Part shown: piece by piece, positions 63,005-64,000 of the stretch
How the letters are laid out: each line of letters begins with the position of its first letter
Numbering within the stretch: position 1 is the stretch's first letter
Origin: JAYQKL01 sp049890195
GTDB taxonomy: Bacteria > Pseudomonadota > Alphaproteobacteria > RS24
Assembly (NCBI GenBank): GCA_049890195.1
Contig: JBMHBY010000008.1
Span: forward strand, 62,001-126,000
Reading direction: 5' to 3'
Length of the DNA: 64,000 nt
Position numbers and translations under genes: made by a program
The notes under the pieces: generated by a model
Seen by the model: the letters and a program-made list of their open reading frames with translations, nothing else
What the model was told of the DNA's origin: nothing
Databases searched by the model: none

Positions 63005-63916
63005 GTGGAAGGGTTATTTCAGACCAAATCACGACCTGGGCGACGTTCCTCCTGGCGCCGCGTGCTTCTTCTTCTGGTGGTCGGGGGCTTGATTTTCCTG
63101 CTTTCGCGAGGTCAGGACATGACCTTTGACCGGCTGCGCCAACTGGCCACGGATATTGCCTACCCTGTCACATTTGTGGTCACCCGGCCCATCGGCATGT
63201 TGCAGGACGGATTGTCCACAATTCGTGACTATCTCAATTTGCGAAGCGACAATCTGCGTTATCAAGCTGAAATCGAACGGTTAGGTGAGATGGAGCGGGA
63301 AAACCGGATGCTCCGGCAAAAACTCGAGAACTACCAGATGCTTTTAGGCCGGCAGCCGGAGACGGAGATACAGTCCGTGGCGGCCAATGTGATGTTTGAT
63401 CCCGGCGGCCCGTTTGTCCGCACCTATGTTTTGGATGTCGGGGTGAGCAGCGGTGTCGTGGTGGGCGATCCGGTGATCGGTGTCACCGGATTGGTGGGAC
63501 GGATTGTGTCCGTCGGCGCGATGTCCAGCCGGGTCCTGCTGTTGACGGATTTGAACAGCCGGATACCGGTGCGGGTGGAACCCTCCGGGGTCAATGCGAT
63601 TTTGGCGGGTTCCAACACCAATAGACCGCAATTGCTGTTTTATTCGGAAAACGCATCCTTTAATGAAGGGGACAGCGTCACAGCATCCGGCTTGGGGGGG
63701 CAAATTCCGCGCGGCACCCTGATCGGGCGCATACGGATAAACCAGGCCGGCGCCCCTGAGGTGGACCTGTCCGAAAAGCCGGAAAACCTCAGTTTCGTCA
63801 GAATCCTGCAGCCCCGTGAGGACCTTGATTTGGCGGATATGGAGAATATACCAGAACTTCTGGATTCGGCACCGGAAGCCGACCCACCCCAGCAGGAGAT
63901 GAACGATGGCCTTTAA
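63005..63916 (+). CDS. mreC: Rod shape-determining protein MreC
   Basis: Bitopic periplasmic scaffold of 303 residues: basic N terminus, transmembrane helix at about 18-36 (VLLLLVVGGLIFLLSRG), a coiled-coil stretch around 80-115 (YQAEIERLGEMERENRMLRQKL) and two beta barrels with ANVMFDPGGPFVRTYVLDVG and TDLNSRIPVRVE. GTG start at 63005, 16 bases after mreB. Acidic, Asp/Pro-rich tail. Overlaps mreD by 11 bases. Confidence 0.94.
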   Translation: MEGLFQTKSRPGRRSSWRRVLLLLVVGGLIFLLSRGQDMTFDRLRQLATDIAYPVTFVVTRPIGMLQDGLSTIRDYLNLRSDNLRYQAEIERLGEMERENRMLRQKLENYQMLLGRQPETEIQSVAANVMFDPGGPFVRTYVLDVGVSSGVVVGDPVIGVTGLVGRIVSVGAMSSRVLLLTDLNSRIPVRVEPSGVNAILAGSNTNRPQLLFYSENASFNEGDSVTASGLGGQIPRGTLIGRIRINQAGAPEVDLSEKPENLSFVRILQPREDLDLADMENIPELLDSAPEADPPQQEMNDGL

Positions 63917-64000
63917 GTCCGGCAGCGGATTGCGGAATTTTCTGCAAAGCCAAAGGGAGCCATCCGGACTCAGTCAGGCCATCCCGTTTTTGGTGGTCGC
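63906..64000 (+). CDS. mreD: Rod shape-determining protein MreD (partial, cut by window end)
   Basis: An ATG at 63906 opens a frame that is still open at the window end: about 31 residues, starting MAFKSGSGLRNFL and reaching the hydrophobic AIPFLVV, the beginning of the first membrane helix. Assigned mainly from its position after mreC; the overlap of 11 bases is typical of mreCD. Confidence 0.75.
   Translation, partial: MAFKSGSGLRNFLQSQREPSGLSQAIPFLVV

Overview
The window is a contiguous, gene-dense chromosomal segment from an alphaproteobacterium. The evidence is the gene order and RNA architecture: amiD-rnpB-mraZ followed by a complete dcw division/cell-wall cluster, then lpxC-bamD-recN-ligA; an FtsZ of 625 residues with a very long acidic linker; the order fumC-sspB-thyA-folA-hflK-hflC-DUF2065-degP-serB-miaA-ilvB-ilvH-ilvC; and a circularly permuted, two-piece type tmRNA gene. 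MurE carries the meso-diaminopimelate motif, and LpxC, BamD and an LpxR-type deacylase indicate a Gram-negative envelope. I cannot assign an order or genus from the sequence alone. There are no IS elements, phage genes, CRISPR arrays, rRNAs or tRNAs that I can see.

Layout. 1-2.4 kb: a phosphohexomutase (minus) diverging from a probably leaderless uroporphyrinogen-III methyltransferase. 2.5-8.5 kb: a fatty-acid or steroid-type beta-oxidation set with two adjacent acyl-CoA dehydrogenases, a crotonase, a 17beta-HSD4-like SDR and an acyl-CoA ligase. 8.5-10.4 kb: phosphoglycolate phosphatase, a muropeptide amidase and RNase P RNA. 10.5-29.4 kb: mraZ, rsmH, ftsL, ftsI, murE, murF, mraY, murD, ftsW, murG, murC, murB, ddl, ftsQ, ftsA and ftsZ, nearly all joined by start/stop overlaps; a four-repeat MraZ box precedes mraZ and the only sizeable internal gap is ftsA-ftsZ. 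29.5-35.3 kb: lpxC, bamD, recN, ligA. 35.3-41 kb (minus): an unrecognised small protein, Xaa-Pro aminopeptidase, prmA and a UvrD/PcrA helicase. 41-44.8 kb: an FAD oxidase, a ribbon-helix-helix protein, fumC and sspB. 44.8-46.1 kb: the tmRNA gene and a low-GC lipoprotein with a tyrosine-phosphatase signature. 46.1-54.4 kb: thyA-folA, an Mrp ATPase, the hflK-hflC-DUF2065-degP operon behind a sigma32-like promoter, serB and miaA. 54.4-62 kb: ilvB-ilvH-ilvC, an LpxR-family lipid A deacylase, a LysR regulator and leuA with a leader peptide. 62-64 kb: mreB, mreC and the start of mreD.

How the parts fit. Most of the window builds the envelope: precursor synthesis (murB-murF, ddl, mraY, murG), septal synthesis and the division ring (ftsI, ftsW, ftsL, ftsQ, ftsA, ftsZ), elongation (mreBCD), recycling (amidase), lipid A (lpxC, lpxR) and outer-membrane assembly and quality control (bamD, degP). 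A second theme is branched-chain amino acid synthesis. A third is protein and translation quality control: tmRNA, its proteolytic adaptor SspB, HflKC and DegP.

Most notable observations: (i) a 46-codon leader ORF upstream of leuA ending in four Leu codons plus Ile, whose Leu-codon segment can pair with the leuA Shine-Dalgarno region, suggesting translational attenuation; (ii) a permuted tmRNA gene (tag ANDNYAEVAVAA) directly upstream of and co-oriented with sspB; (iii) a CX5R phosphatase-like lipoprotein next to that tmRNA; (iv) an rnpB promoter that appears to overlap the amidase stop codon; (v) an MraZ box whose repeats read in reverse orientation; (vi) three visibly AT-richer minus-strand genes placed between otherwise conserved blocks.
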